64,000 nt of DNA from Neptunitalea chrysea (GTDB lineage Bacteria; Bacteroidota; Bacteroidia; Flavobacteriales; Flavobacteriaceae). The notes beneath the pieces are model-generated. The model had not been told where the DNA came from. It searched no databases and saw only the letters and a list, made by a program, of their open reading frames with translations. The DNA is taken from positions 62,001 to 126,000 of the forward strand of contig NZ_BRVP01000002.1 in the NCBI RefSeq assembly GCF_027924145.1, in the 5' to 3' direction. Below, piece after piece: positions 50,586-60,641 of this stretch. Position 1 is the first letter of the stretch, and each line of letters begins with the position of its first letter. The position numbers were made by a program, and so were the translations under genes.

Positions 50586-51800
50586 ATGAAAAAACTATTC
50601 CTATGCGTAGCATTAATTTCAATAATTTCTTGTAATAATAAACAGGAAAAAAAAGAAGTAAATGATGTGACAGGGTTACAAACAACAATAGACACTACCT
50701 TACAATTGGCCAAAGCACAATATGAGTATATGTCTACAGAAGTAACATCTGGCAGATTTCCAAAAACATATCATGAAGATTCAGATACCTTTGAGACAAG
50801 TAATTCTGGTTGGTGGTGTAGTGGATTTTATCCAGGAACCATGTTATACATCAACGAGGAATATCCTTCAAGTATACTAAAAGAGGCTATTAAAAGTTCG
50901 TTGAATGATCTTAAAAAAGAAGAGTTTAATACGTCTACACATGATCTTGGATTTATGATGTATTGTAGTTTTGGAAATGCACAGCAATTTGAAAAAGAAG
51001 CTTCTTATGAGACTATTTTAATGAATAGTGCAAAATCGTTAGCTACACGTTATAACGATACTGTAAAAGCCATTCGTTCCTGGGATAGTGCCCCATGGAA
51101 TAAGGCTAGTGATGATGATTTAGTGGTAATTATAGATAATATGATGAATTTAGAGTTACTATTTTGGGCTTCTGAACATAGTGGAGATCAGAAGTACTAT
51201 GATATTGCTGTAAATCATGGGAATATAACAATGGCTCATCATTTTAGACCTGATTATAGTTCATATCATGAAGTGATTTATGATGAACATACCGGTGATG
51301 TTAAAGCACAAATTACCAATCAAGGCGCTGCAGATGACTCTTCGTGGGCGCGTGGTCAAGGTTGGGGATTGTATGGTTATACTGTAATGTATAGAGCAAC
51401 TAAAAACCCTAAGTACTTAGCGCAAGCACAGCACATTGCGGACTATATTTTACATCATCCTAATTTACCGAAAGATAAAATTCCATATTGGGATTTTAAT
51501 GCACCTAATATACCAAATGCATTGAGAGATTCTTCGGCAGCTTCGTTAATAGCATCTGCTCTAATAGAGTTAAGTAGCTATTCTAATGAAGAAAAGTCTA
51601 AGGAATATATGGCTAATGCAACTACTATTTTAACGAATTTGCTAAGCCCTAAGTACCTTGCAAAGGTAGGTGAGAATGGTGGTTTTTTATTAAAGCATGG
51701 TGTTGGAAATATGCCTAATCATACAGAGATAAATACACCTTTAACTTATGGAGATTATTATTTGGTAGAAGCGATGATACGCTATAAAAATAAAGTGTAG
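50586..51800 (+). CDS. GH88 unsaturated glucuronyl hydrolase, lipoprotein
   Basis: This 404-aa (alpha/alpha)6 hydrolase removes unsaturated uronate from lyase products. It has a lipobox (LISIISC, Cys16), so it is membrane-attached. STHDLGFMMYCSFGN carries the predicted catalytic Asp120 and VVIIDNMMNLELL carries Asp184, the two Asp of the family. DDSSWARGQGWGLYGYT is the conserved substrate-binding block. Unlike the two GH105 enzymes it belongs to the family that prefers unsaturated glucuronate linked to other sugars. The decayed lyase end just downstream (51941-52138) may once have supplied its substrate. Confidence 0.88.
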   Translation: MKKLFLCVALISIISCNNKQEKKEVNDVTGLQTTIDTTLQLAKAQYEYMSTEVTSGRFPKTYHEDSDTFETSNSGWWCSGFYPGTMLYINEEYPSSILKEAIKSSLNDLKKEEFNTSTHDLGFMMYCSFGNAQQFEKEASYETILMNSAKSLATRYNDTVKAIRSWDSAPWNKASDDDLVVIIDNMMNLELLFWASEHSGDQKYYDIAVNHGNITMAHHFRPDYSSYHEVIYDEHTGDVKAQITNQGAADDSSWARGQGWGLYGYTVMYRATKNPKYLAQAQHIADYILHHPNLPKDKIPYWDFNAPNIPNALRDSSAASLIASALIELSSYSNEEKSKEYMANATTILTNLLSPKYLAKVGENGGFLLKHGVGNMPNHTEINTPLTYGDYYLVEAMIRYKNKV

Positions 51801-51828
51801 CATTAATATATTTAAAAAGTCACCGTAA

Positions 51829-51872
51829 CCTGTACACAACTAAAATAGACTTGCGGAAGTTATGTGTACAGG
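51829..51872. repeat. Inverted repeat downstream of GH88
   Basis: CCTGTACACA (51829-51838) and TGTGTACAGG (51863-51872) are perfect 10-bp arms; beyond them GTAACC (left) and GGTAAC-like sequence (right) extend the symmetry imperfectly. It may be a terminator for GH88 or the trace of a mobile element. No T-tract follows. Confidence 0.4.
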
Positions 51873-51940
51873 TGTAGGTAACCAAGTTTGAGGAGAAACA
51901 TACATCTCATTACTTGGGTTAAATGATGTGCTATATCAAA

Positions 51941-52138
51941 TCAAAGTTTTTTAATATAAAAGTCATTAAACAACAGTGTTTCATCTTTTAGATTTTCTTT
52001 ATCCTTTAAACTACGGTAAATACCCCATTTAGGTCTTAACAATGTAGCATTGGTTTTCCACATTCTAATCTCTTTATTGGTATAGTCTGCAATGATTGAA
52101 TTGTTTTCCAGATTTTTAATTTCTAATGAATAAGAAGC
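51941..52138 (-). pseudogene. Remnant: C-terminal end of a heparin-lyase-I-like polysaccharide lyase
   Basis: The minus strand reads ASYSLEIKNLENNSIIADYT, then NKEIRMWKTNATLLRPKWGI, then YRSLKDKENLKDETLLFNDF and YIKKL before TGA. The RPKWGIYRSL ... LKDE ... FxDF ending is what I recall from jelly-roll lyases of the Polysacc_lyase/heparin lyase I type. An in-frame TAG lies directly before it, and the N-terminal two thirds of the gene are gone. The frame itself is undamaged, so the loss was probably by deletion and recent. Confidence 0.6.
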
Positions 52139-52271
52139 CTACACTATGAAAAGGAAAAAAATCTTATTTTTTTCATAATAATAATTGAAAAAATTGATTA
52201 GCAACAGCTATAAAACGTACTTTAATTATTATTACAATGGTTTTGGTGGTATGAAGATTATTAGAAATGAG

Positions 52272-52309
52272 AAAAGAATCATTTTAATGAATATCAAAAT
52301 GATTCTTTT
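52272..52309 (-). terminator. Terminator of the SDR gene
   Basis: AAAAGAATCATTTT (52272-52285) and AAAATGATTCTTTT (52296-52309) form a 14-bp perfect stem with a 10-nt loop, 28 bp after the SDR stop codon. Confidence 0.8.
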
Positions 52310-52337
52310 TAACGGATAGATAAATGATGGAATGTAA

Positions 52338-53123
52338 TTATTTTTCGTTAGATGGTTTTCCGATAGTGGCTAGAATACCACCGTCTACGTAGACCACCTG
52401 ACCGTTTACAAAGTTGCTGGCATCTGATGCAAGGTAAATGGCTGTACCTGCTAAATCTTCCGGATTTCCCCATCGACCTTCTGGTGTTCTATTAATAATG
52501 AATTCATTAAACGGATGACCATCTACACGGATAGGTTCTGTTTGTGCAGTAGCAAAATATCCTGGGCCAATACCATTTACTTGAATATTGTGTCTGGCCC
52601 ATTCTGTTGCTAAGTTTTTGGTCAGCATTTTTAAACCTCCTTTAGCGGCTGCATAGGCACTTACATTGTCTCTTCCTAATTCGCTCATCATAGAGCACAT
52701 GTTTATAATTTTACCAGATTTTCTTTTAATCATGTCTTTGGCAACATATTTAGACATAATAAAAGGACCTACTAAATCTACATCAATAACTTTTCTGAAA
52801 TCGTTTACATCCATATCTACAGCCATTTGACGCATAATAATACCAGCATTGTTTACCAGAATGTCTATTTTTCCGTGAGCTGCAAGAATGGTATTTATAT
52901 TTTCTTCTACTTCTTTTTCACTAGTAACATCAAATAGATAAGGTGTAGCTTTAAAACCTTTACTAGTATATTGTTCTATAGCATTCGCCAGTTTTTCTTC
53001 AAAAATATCTGTTATTATTAATTCGGCTCCTGCTTCTGCAAGTCCGTTAGCTATAGCCATTCCCAAACCGTGAGTACCACCGGTAACAATAGCTGTTTTT
53101 CCCTTTAAATTAAATAAATTCAT
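52338..53123 (-). CDS. Short-chain dehydrogenase, gluconate 5-dehydrogenase/KduD-like
   Basis: This 261-aa cytoplasmic NAD(P)-dependent oxidoreductase has VTGGTHGLG (cofactor site, 13-21), NNAG (91-94), Ser144 and YAAAK (Tyr157, Lys161). The C-terminal pattern RTPEGRWGNPEDLAGTAIYLASDASNFVNG is that of gluconate 5-dehydrogenases and 2-deoxy-D-gluconate 3-dehydrogenases (KduD). In a pectin locus the likely task is reduction of the keto-sugar from unsaturated uronates. No kduI is in the window, so the exact step is open. It is a single-gene unit. Confidence 0.8.
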   Translation of the reverse strand: MNLFNLKGKTAIVTGGTHGLGMAIANGLAEAGAELIITDIFEEKLANAIEQYTSKGFKATPYLFDVTSEKEVEENINTILAAHGKIDILVNNAGIIMRQMAVDMDVNDFRKVIDVDLVGPFIMSKYVAKDMIKRKSGKIINMCSMMSELGRDNVSAYAAAKGGLKMLTKNLATEWARHNIQVNGIGPGYFATAQTEPIRVDGHPFNEFIINRTPEGRWGNPEDLAGTAIYLASDASNFVNGQVVYVDGGILATIGKPSNEK

Positions 53124-53440
53124 ATCTGTATTTTATTGTTCGTTAAAAAATAATGTTTGCTATTTGTTTGTCAGATATGCTGTTAACTTTATTCAGAGAA
53201 CTTACTTTATAAGCATATTTTTAAGGAGGAAGATTTAATTTTTTAAAGAGTATCATATGATTGTTATTTTAAATAAACACTATATTCTTTTAAAGGATGA
53301 TAGATTGTTTTTCTGAGGTTTAAAATAGGTTAGTTTTTTGCAAATTCATATGATGAATATCAGTAAGATGAGAAGTTTTTAAAAAATAAACCCAAAGAGT
53401 ATCTAACTCTTTGGGTTTGTAAAAAGGAAAAATGTATTAG
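53124..53440. other. 317-bp A/T-rich intergenic region
   Basis: Apart from the terminator at 53388-53418 I see no gene or clear regulatory repeat here. The SDR promoter must lie at its left end, but no convincing -7 box was found. Confidence 0.6.
53388..53418 (-). terminator. Terminator of the CoA-disulfide reductase gene
   Basis: AAACCCAAAGAGT (53388-53400) and ACTCTTTGGGTTT (53406-53418) form a 13-bp perfect stem with a 5-nt loop, 22 bp after the stop codon. Confidence 0.83.
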
Positions 53441-55078
53441 TTAATACATATTCTTCCAGGCATTAAATCCACCAGCTAAATTGTAAATATTTTTAAACCC
53501 GTTTTGCGCTAGTATTAAAGAAGACAAATAACCTCTCAATCCTTTAGCACAGTATACTAATATCGGTTTATCTTTAGATAGTTCATCTAAACGGTTTCTA
53601 AGATCGTCTAAAGGAATGTTGGTAGCTCTTTCTATAGAACCGTTGTTGTGTAGCTCACCAGGGTTTCTAACATCTAATATGGTTAAATCTTTGGTTTCAT
53701 TAATTAACGTTTTTGCTGCTGTAACATTTACTTCTTCATAGTTTCCTTTATTCCCATTTTCAGCAACATACCCAACCACCACGACAGGGTCTTTCGCTGG
53801 AGAGTAAGGAGGAGCATAGGCTAAATCTAAACGGGGTAAATCATGAATAGTAAGCTTGGCATAAATAGCTGTAGAAAGCACATCTACACGTTTGTCAACA
53901 CCACTTTCACCAATCATTTCAGCACCCAACACCGTTCCTTTTTCAGGATCGTAGTATATTTCTAAAAATATATCTTTAGGGTCAGGATAGAAACCGGGAG
54001 TTGTACCAGTAATAATCATAGATGATTTATAAGGGATATTTTTACGATCTAAATCTTTACTACCCAATCCGGTTCTTGCAATGGTGTAGTCAAACAATTT
54101 CATTATAGCAGTACCATATCCACCCATAAATGTTTCATTTGCACCGGCGGCATTTGCACCAGCAACACGTCCGGCTTTGTTAGAATGTGTACCCATTGGG
54201 AACCATCCGTAATTTCCTGTTAGCATATTAGGGATAGATGCACAATCTCCTGCCGCATAAATGTTAGGAAGTGAAGTTTCCATACGTTCATTTACAATAA
54301 GTGCACCATTTGGTAAACTGTTAGCTCCTTTAGATACAAACATTTCGGTATTCGGTTTTACACTAATACTTACCATCATAAAGTCGGTAAAGAATTTTTC
54401 ACCGTTGCTTAATAGAATTTCCTGAGTAGCCGGATCTACAGCTTTCACCGAAGTTCCTAATTTTAAATCAATTCCGTTTTTTAATAATTCATTGGCTGCC
54501 ATTTGAGCAAATTTCATGTTCCAATTGGCAAGTACCTGAGTACTCAATTCAATTACGGTCACTTTTTTCCCTGCATGAACAAGATTTTCAGCAGTTTCCA
54601 AACCAATTAAACCAGCGCCAACAATAGTAATATGTTCAGAGTTTTCAATAACTCCCCTTTTCATTATTTTGTCAAAATCTTCAATGGTTTTGGCAAAAGC
54701 CCAATTCTCAAAATTTTGAACATTTTCAATAGGAGGTAAGAAGGCACTTCCGCCAGTAGCTACAATTAATTTGTCATAACTGTACGATCCATTTCTGGTA
54801 TACACCAATTGTGCATTAGTATCCACGTCTATTACCGGTTCATTTAAGTGTAGATCAACACCAAATCTTTTTTTAAGTAATTCGGGTTGTACTACCATTA
54901 ATTTGTCTCTGGTTTTTATCTTACCCGACATAGCGTAGGGGATACCACAGGTAGCGTAACTTATATGTTCGGTTTTTTCAAATAGTATAATTTCAGCGTT
55001 TTCATCAGTTCTTCTTGCTTTAGCGGCTGCAGAGGGGCCGGCAGATAGCCCTCCGATAATGATTATTTTAGTACTCAT
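53441..55078 (-). CDS. CoA-disulfide reductase-type flavoprotein fused to a rhodanese domain
   Basis: This 545-aa cytoplasmic enzyme has an N-terminal FAD/NAD-dependent disulfide reductase part (IIIIGGLSAGPSAAAKARR, GAGLIGLETAENL, IYAAGDCASI). The single redox Cys44 lies in SYATCGIPYAMSG, as in CoA-disulfide reductases and NADH oxidases. Residues about 450-545 are a rhodanese domain with active Cys510 (VYCAKGLRGY). Such fusions reduce CoA disulfides, persulfides or polysulfides. It is flanked by terminators on both sides and is thus independent of the mut operon. Whether its partner is CoA or another low-molecular-weight thiol is unclear. Confidence 0.85.
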   Translation of the reverse strand: MSTKIIIIGGLSAGPSAAAKARRTDENAEIILFEKTEHISYATCGIPYAMSGKIKTRDKLMVVQPELLKKRFGVDLHLNEPVIDVDTNAQLVYTRNGSYSYDKLIVATGGSAFLPPIENVQNFENWAFAKTIEDFDKIMKRGVIENSEHITIVGAGLIGLETAENLVHAGKKVTVIELSTQVLANWNMKFAQMAANELLKNGIDLKLGTSVKAVDPATQEILLSNGEKFFTDFMMVSISVKPNTEMFVSKGANSLPNGALIVNERMETSLPNIYAAGDCASIPNMLTGNYGWFPMGTHSNKAGRVAGANAAGANETFMGGYGTAIMKLFDYTIARTGLGSKDLDRKNIPYKSSMIITGTTPGFYPDPKDIFLEIYYDPEKGTVLGAEMIGESGVDKRVDVLSTAIYAKLTIHDLPRLDLAYAPPYSPAKDPVVVVGYVAENGNKGNYEEVNVTAAKTLINETKDLTILDVRNPGELHNNGSIERATNIPLDDLRNRLDELSKDKPILVYCAKGLRGYLSSLILAQNGFKNIYNLAGGFNAWKNMY

Positions 55079-55220
55079 AACAGTTTATAAATTACTACAT
55101 CATATATTTTAAAACCATTTGTAATATGGCCTATTAATGTATTTTATTAGTTGCATCTAAGGTACTAAATACGTACTGCTGCCATAGTAACAATAGTTAC
55201 AGTTAATGGTACTTTTTAGC

Positions 55221-55256
55221 AAAAAAAATGATCTCGTAAGCAATTACGAGATCATT
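55221..55256 (-). terminator. Intrinsic terminator of the mmd-mut operon
   Basis: AATGATCTCGTAA (55227-55239) and TTACGAGATCATT (55244-55256) pair perfectly around GCAA. On the minus strand an eight-U tail follows (55221-55228). It closes the operon after mutB. Confidence 0.9.
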
Positions 55257-55299
55257 TCATTAACGAATTAGTTAAAAGTATTAAATCTAAACTAGATGA

Positions 55300-57453
55300 C
55301 TATTTTTCGTTTTCGGTAACCATTAATTTTTTCATCATGGTTTGTGCACAGATTGGTATAATAGAACCTGGCCCAAATACTTCAAAGATACCTCTATCAT
55401 ATAAGTATTGGTAATCTTGACGTGGAATAACACCTCCGGCAAATACCAAGATGTCTTCTCTTCCAAGTTTTTTAAGTTCTTCTACCAATTTAGGAATTAA
55501 TGTTTTGTGACCACCTGCTAGTGATGAAGCACCTACGAAATCCACATCATTTTCGGCAGCCTGGCGTGCTACTTCTTCTGGTGTTTGGAATAAGGGACCC
55601 ATATCTACATCAAATCCCATATCTGCATAAGAAGAAGCAATTACCTTGGCACCACGGTCATGACCATCTTGTCCCATTTTGGCAATCATAACTCTAGGTC
55701 TACGACCTACTTCTTCAGCAAATTGATCTGTTAACTGTCTTACTTTTTGGAATTCAACATCGTTACCTGTTTCTTGTGAATACACACCTGAAATTGTTTT
55801 AACAATAGCTTTATGTCTACCAAAATGTTTTTCCATGGCGTCAGAAATCTCTCCTAATGAAGCTCTTTCTCTTGCTGCTTTAACGGCTAACTCTAATAAA
55901 TTACCTTCACCTGTTCTAGCACATTCCGTAAGGGCTTCTAAAGCTGCATTTACGGCTTCATTGTTTCTTTCTGCACGTAGTTTTTGTAAACGTGCTACCT
56001 GACTAACTCTAACGGCAGTGTTATCTACCTCTAGTACTTCGATATCAGATTCTTCGTTTATTTTGTATTTGTTAACACCTACTAAAATATCTCTACCAGA
56101 GTCAATACGTGCTTGTTTTCTTGCAGAAGCCTCTTCAATACGTAATTTAGGTAAACCTGTTTCAATAGCTTTAGCCATACCACCAAGTTCTTCGATTTCC
56201 TGAATGTGTTTCCAGGCTTTATCAATTAACTCATTGGTTAAATATTCTACGTAGTAACTACCAGCCCATGGATCTACCACTTTTGTCATGTTAGTTTCAT
56301 CTTGCAGATATAACTGGGTATTTCTAGCAATACGAGCAGAGAAGTCTGTTGGTAGTGCAATGGCTTCATCTAATGCGTTGGTGTGTAAACTTTGTGTATG
56401 ACCACAAGCAGCAGCCATGGCTTCAATACAAGTACGACCAACGTTGTTATAAGGATCTGCTTCGCTTAAACTCCATCCACTGGTTTGTGAGTGAGTTCTT
56501 AAAGCCATTGACTTTGGATTTTTAGGATTAAATTGTTTTACAATTTTAGCCCAAAGTACTCTAGCAGCGCGCATTTTAGCAATTTCCATAAAGTGGTTCA
56601 TACCTACAGCCCAGAAGAAGGATAGACGAGGGGCAAACTCATCAATAGTTAATCCTGCTTCTATACCGGTACGTAAGTATTCAAGTCCGTCTGCTAAAGT
56701 ATATGCTAACTCAATATCTGCGGTAGCACCTGCTTCTTGCATATGGTAACCAGAGATAGAAATAGAGTTAAACCTTGGCATATTTTTACTGGTGAATTTA
56801 AAGATGTCTCCAATAATTTTCATCGAAGGTTTAGGAGGGTAGATATACGTATTTCTAACCATAAACTCTTTTAAGATGTCATTCTGGATGGTACCACTTA
56901 ATTGGTCCATAGAAACTCCTTGCTCTTCAGCAGCTAAAATATAGAATGCCATTACCGGAATAACAGCCCCGTTCATTGTCATAGATACAGACATCTTATC
57001 TAACGGTATATCATCAAATAAAACTTTCATATCTAAGATGGAGTCAATAGCAACCCCTGCTTTCCCTACATCACCTTCAACTCTAGGGTGATCTGAGTCG
57101 TATCCACGGTGAGTTGGAAGGTCAAATGCAACAGAAAGTCCTTTTTGACCTGCTGCAAGATTACGTTTGTAAAATGCATTGGATTCTTCAGCAGTTGAGA
57201 AACCGGCATATTGACGTATCGTCCATGGACGGCTTGCATACATGGTTGAATATGGTCCTCTTAAGAAAGGAGGTAACCCTGCTGCATATCCAAGATGTGC
57301 AGCATTTTCAATATCGCTTTTATTAAACGAGTCTTTTACGGGTATTTGTTCTGCTGTAAGCCATGCATCTTTGTCTTTGGTAGTAGGTTTTTTAGGCCCT
57401 TCTTTTACAGCTGATTTATAATTTATGTTGGTGAAATCTGGTCTTTTCATCAT
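55300..57453 (-). CDS. mutB: Methylmalonyl-CoA mutase large subunit
   Basis: This 717-aa adenosylcobalamin enzyme interconverts (R)-methylmalonyl-CoA and succinyl-CoA. [20 protein letters not shown] and [17 protein letters not shown] belong to the substrate barrel. The C-terminal B12 domain has [14 protein letters not shown] with the cobalt-ligating His598 in the DxHxxG motif, [15 protein letters not shown] and SSLAGGH. It is the last gene of the operon, 17 bp after the small subunit. The chaperone MeaB and the epimerase are not in the window. Confidence 0.96.
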   Translation of the reverse strand: MMKRPDFTNINYKSAVKEGPKKPTTKDKDAWLTAEQIPVKDSFNKSDIENAAHLGYAAGLPPFLRGPYSTMYASRPWTIRQYAGFSTAEESNAFYKRNLAAGQKGLSVAFDLPTHRGYDSDHPRVEGDVGKAGVAIDSILDMKVLFDDIPLDKMSVSMTMNGAVIPVMAFYILAAEEQGVSMDQLSGTIQNDILKEFMVRNTYIYPPKPSMKIIGDIFKFTSKNMPRFNSISISGYHMQEAGATADIELAYTLADGLEYLRTGIEAGLTIDEFAPRLSFFWAVGMNHFMEIAKMRAARVLWAKIVKQFNPKNPKSMALRTHSQTSGWSLSEADPYNNVGRTCIEAMAAACGHTQSLHTNALDEAIALPTDFSARIARNTQLYLQDETNMTKVVDPWAGSYYVEYLTNELIDKAWKHIQEIEELGGMAKAIETGLPKLRIEEASARKQARIDSGRDILVGVNKYKINEESDIEVLEVDNTAVRVSQVARLQKLRAERNNEAVNAALEALTECARTGEGNLLELAVKAARERASLGEISDAMEKHFGRHKAIVKTISGVYSQETGNDVEFQKVRQLTDQFAEEVGRRPRVMIAKMGQDGHDRGAKVIASSYADMGFDVDMGPLFQTPEEVARQAAENDVDFVGASSLAGGHKTLIPKLVEELKKLGREDILVFAGGVIPRQDYQYLYDRGIFEVFGPGSIIPICAQTMMKKLMVTENEK

Positions 57454-57470
57454 TGCAAAGTTTTAGATGT

Positions 57471-59279
57471 TTAAAAGAGCATTTTCTGATACTCACTTAA
57501 TGCTTCTATGGCATTAATTTTTACATGTACAAAAGAGTCTACTCCGGCAGTTTGTAATTTTTCAACAATTTCTGCTGGCCAACCGGCTAAAACTAATTTT
57601 TTACCGGGCGCTTTTTCTTTAAAGATAGTTGCAAATGTTTCTGCATTTGCTTCATAATCTGGGTCAGATGCACACATTACTATGATATCTCCCTCACTTT
57701 CTGCAGCCGAAGTGGCGGCAGCTTCAATATTGTCAAAAAGGAATTCTCCAAGTATATTAAATCCGGCAATGCCGAAGAATTCTGCAGCAAAGGTGGCTCT
57801 GGCTTTTCTCATGGCCAAATTACCAAAGCATGCTAAGTATACTTTTGGAATAAATCCTGTTTTTTCAAAATGTTTAACCGTTGTAAGGCGTAATGTATCA
57901 AAAGCATTGGTTGCTCTTTGTGGATGTAAAAGAGCAGTATCTTTAGAGACTTTCTCAACTTCTTTCACAGAAATTTTTTCAGTTAGATTTGGATATTTAT
58001 TAGTTCCTACAAAAACTTTTTTTCTAGAAGTAATATCTTTTTCTTTCTGATTTTTACTCTTATTAATCAGGCCTGTGATAAAGCCTTCTTCAAAAGCTTT
58101 TACAAAACCATTTTTAACTTCAACTTCTTTGAACAAAGAAAGTGCATTTTCAGCCAAACTTTCAGTAAGTGTTTCTAGATAGTATGAACCTGCAGCAGGA
58201 TCTACTACTTTATCGAAGTAGGCTTCCTTTTTTAATAGGTTAGAGATGTTTAAGGCTATTCTATGACTAAAATCGCTTACTTTCTGGTAACTGCTATTGT
58301 GTGGCTGAATTAACAAGGCGTCGCAACCACCAAGTAGTGCCGACATAGCTTCCGTTGTGTTTCTTAACATGTTCACATTTGGATCAAAAAGAGATTTTGT
58401 CCAAAGTCCGCTTGAAGAAAGAATTTTAACGTTAGTATTTTCTACTCCGTAAGAACTTGCAATAGTTTGATATAACAATCTGATAGCTCTGATTTTACTT
58501 ATTTCAAAGAAATAGTCACCACCAATAGCCAAATTAAATAATGTATTATTTAATACATCTGCTGCAGAAAGTTCTGATTTTTCAGTAACCTGCGTAATAT
58601 AATCTACCAATTTGTTGAAAACAAAAGCGATTTCCTGAGTAGCATTAGCACCACTATCTGCAAAGGCATGTGACCTTATGGTTACTCCATAAAATTCTGG
58701 TGCTTTTGATGCAACTGCTACTACCTTAGCAAACTCTTTAAAATCTAGAGGAGTACCATTGGTAATAAAATCTTCAATAACGTCTGATTGATAAAAACCT
58801 TTAAGAGTATTGAGCCCTACATTTTGAGATAAACAATAATTAAAATAGTTTTCTAAAAATGTAGCGTTTGGTTTTTCAGTTTTAAACGAAATATTTAGTT
58901 CGCCTAAATTTAAACCACTTAATAAGGCTTCTAAATTGGTTTGCTCAGGATTTTTAAGTTCAAATAAAATACCTGTAGCATCAAAGTGTAACATTTTATG
59001 AGCAAGCTTATTAGCTTCGGTTTCATCTACTACCTCTATTTCTAAATAGCTTGTCCAATTACGTTCTCCTGATTTCTGATACTCAAAAATATCAGAAGCA
59101 AGTTCTTTGTTTTCAGTGTCTTCTTGTGTATAAAATGGTTGTACAGAAATTCCTTCATAGGTTTTCCATACAAGTCTTCTGTCAAAATCGGCACCTTTAA
59201 GATCTACAATGGCTTTTTGTTTCCATTCTTCTTTACTTACCGGTGGGAAAGTTTTTAATAAATCAAGTTCCTTTTCCAT
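57471..59279 (-). CDS. mutA: Methylmalonyl-CoA mutase small subunit
   Basis: This 602-aa partner of MutB lacks the DxHxxG cobalamin motif at its C-terminus (LACFGNLAMRKARATFAAEFF), as expected for the non-catalytic subunit of the heterodimer. The barrel half keeps the mutase signature DPAAGSYYLETLTESLAE, and FPPVSKEEWKQKAIVDLKG is the usual small-subunit N-terminus. It lies between the CoA transferase gene (35 bp upstream) and mutB. Confidence 0.93.
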   Translation of the reverse strand: MEKELDLLKTFPPVSKEEWKQKAIVDLKGADFDRRLVWKTYEGISVQPFYTQEDTENKELASDIFEYQKSGERNWTSYLEIEVVDETEANKLAHKMLHFDATGILFELKNPEQTNLEALLSGLNLGELNISFKTEKPNATFLENYFNYCLSQNVGLNTLKGFYQSDVIEDFITNGTPLDFKEFAKVVAVASKAPEFYGVTIRSHAFADSGANATQEIAFVFNKLVDYITQVTEKSELSAADVLNNTLFNLAIGGDYFFEISKIRAIRLLYQTIASSYGVENTNVKILSSSGLWTKSLFDPNVNMLRNTTEAMSALLGGCDALLIQPHNSSYQKVSDFSHRIALNISNLLKKEAYFDKVVDPAAGSYYLETLTESLAENALSLFKEVEVKNGFVKAFEEGFITGLINKSKNQKEKDITSRKKVFVGTNKYPNLTEKISVKEVEKVSKDTALLHPQRATNAFDTLRLTTVKHFEKTGFIPKVYLACFGNLAMRKARATFAAEFFGIAGFNILGEFLFDNIEAAATSAAESEGDIIVMCASDPDYEANAETFATIFKEKAPGKKLVLAGWPAEIVEKLQTAGVDSFVHVKINAIEALSEYQKMLF

Positions 59280-59314
59280 GATTGATTTAAATTAGTATTA
59301 TAACTCCCTTGTTG

Positions 59315-60625
59315 TTAATTATAATCAACAACAAGGTTATTAAATGAAACGAAACTATTACCAAAACGTTCGTGGGCTGTACGATCTAGTTCTTCTCTAG
59401 CATCTGGGTGAGCAACATCAATTAACGCTTTAGCACGCTGTGCTAGGTTTTTACCTTTAAGTTCAGCTACACCAAACTCAGTAACAACATACTGAACGTG
59501 AGCTCTTGTAGTTACTACCCCTGCACCAGTTTTAAGAACAGGTACAATTTTAGAAACTCCTTTTTGAGTAATAGAGGGTAGCGCACAAATAGCTTTACCT
59601 CCTTTAGATAATGCAGCACCACGCATAAAGTCCATTTGCCCTCCAACGCCTGAGTACATTCTGGTACCAATACTATCGGCACAAATTTGTCCGGTAATAT
59701 CTACCTCAATAGCCGAGTTAATAGCAATTGCTTTTGGATTTTGACGAATTACTGCGGTATCGTTTACAAAGGCAATATCCATCATCCAAACTTCTGGGTT
59801 ATCATCCATGAAATCGTATAATTTACGAGATCCCATAGCAAAACCAGAAACTATTTTGTTTGGTAAAACTGCCTTTTTAGAACCGTTAACAACACCTTTT
59901 TCAATTAAAGGTAAAATACCTTCGGAGAACATTTCGGTGTGAATGCCAAGGTCTTTATGGTTTGTTAAACAAGATAATACTGCGTTCGGAATACCTCCAA
60001 TACCCATTTGTAAAGTAGATCCGTCTTCAATCATATTACCAATGTGATTACCTATAAGTTGTTCCTGATCTGTAGGAGCTCCTGGTACAAGTTCATATAA
60101 TGGTTCGTCTACTTCAACACAAGCATCAAATGTATCGATATGTAAAATACCATCCCCCATAGTACGAGGTACATGAGGATTAATTTGTGCAATAACTATT
60201 TTGGCAGATTCTAAACCACCAATCATTACATCTACAGATACTCCTAAAGAGCAGTATCCGTGTTTATCTGGTGGTGAAACATTAATTAAAGCAACATCAA
60301 TAGGTAGAATACCACTTCTAAATAAGTGAGGAATATCACTTAAGAAAACGGGGTTGTATTGTGCATATCCTTCCTGAACAGCTTTTCTAATGTTACCTCC
60401 CATAAAGAAGCAACTTGTTTTAAAGCTATCAGCATATTGTGGAAGGGTATAGTCAATATATCCTTCGGTATGAATATGAACAATTTCTACATCTCTTAGT
60501 TCAGAGGCTCTGCCAACCATTGCTTTAAGTAACGTTTGTGGAGTGGCAGCCGCAGCTTGTACTAGCACACGGTCTCCTGATTTTATTAATTTTACGGCTT
60601 CTTCAGCTGTTTTGTAATTTCTCAT
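59315..60625 (-). CDS. Acetyl-CoA hydrolase/CoA transferase family, probable succinate:propionyl-CoA transferase
   Basis: This 436-aa enzyme belongs to the acetyl-CoA hydrolase/4-hydroxybutyrate CoA transferase family. GMGIGGIPNAVLSCL-like text (LQMGIGGIPNAVLSCL), INSAIEVDITGQICADSIG with the predicted catalytic Glu, GVGGQMDFMRGA, and VTTRAHVQYVVTEFGVAELKG are conserved. Between mutase and decarboxylase genes, the likely reaction is transfer of CoA from propionyl-CoA to succinate, which closes a propionate-forming cycle. An acetate-specific role cannot be excluded. Confidence 0.82.
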   Translation of the reverse strand: MRNYKTAEEAVKLIKSGDRVLVQAAAATPQTLLKAMVGRASELRDVEIVHIHTEGYIDYTLPQYADSFKTSCFFMGGNIRKAVQEGYAQYNPVFLSDIPHLFRSGILPIDVALINVSPPDKHGYCSLGVSVDVMIGGLESAKIVIAQINPHVPRTMGDGILHIDTFDACVEVDEPLYELVPGAPTDQEQLIGNHIGNMIEDGSTLQMGIGGIPNAVLSCLTNHKDLGIHTEMFSEGILPLIEKGVVNGSKKAVLPNKIVSGFAMGSRKLYDFMDDNPEVWMMDIAFVNDTAVIRQNPKAIAINSAIEVDITGQICADSIGTRMYSGVGGQMDFMRGAALSKGGKAICALPSITQKGVSKIVPVLKTGAGVVTTRAHVQYVVTEFGVAELKGKNLAQRAKALIDVAHPDAREELDRTAHERFGNSFVSFNNLVVDYN

Positions 60626-60641
60626 AATTCTAAGTTTTTTA

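Larger units (their letters stand above)
51801..52337. other. 537-bp region without an intact gene
   Basis: The region contains an inverted repeat with 10-bp arms (51829-51872), the tail of a decayed polysaccharide lyase gene (51941-52138, minus) and a terminator for the SDR gene (52272-52309). From 52140 to 52270 I see only A/T-rich non-coding sequence. Confidence 0.7.
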
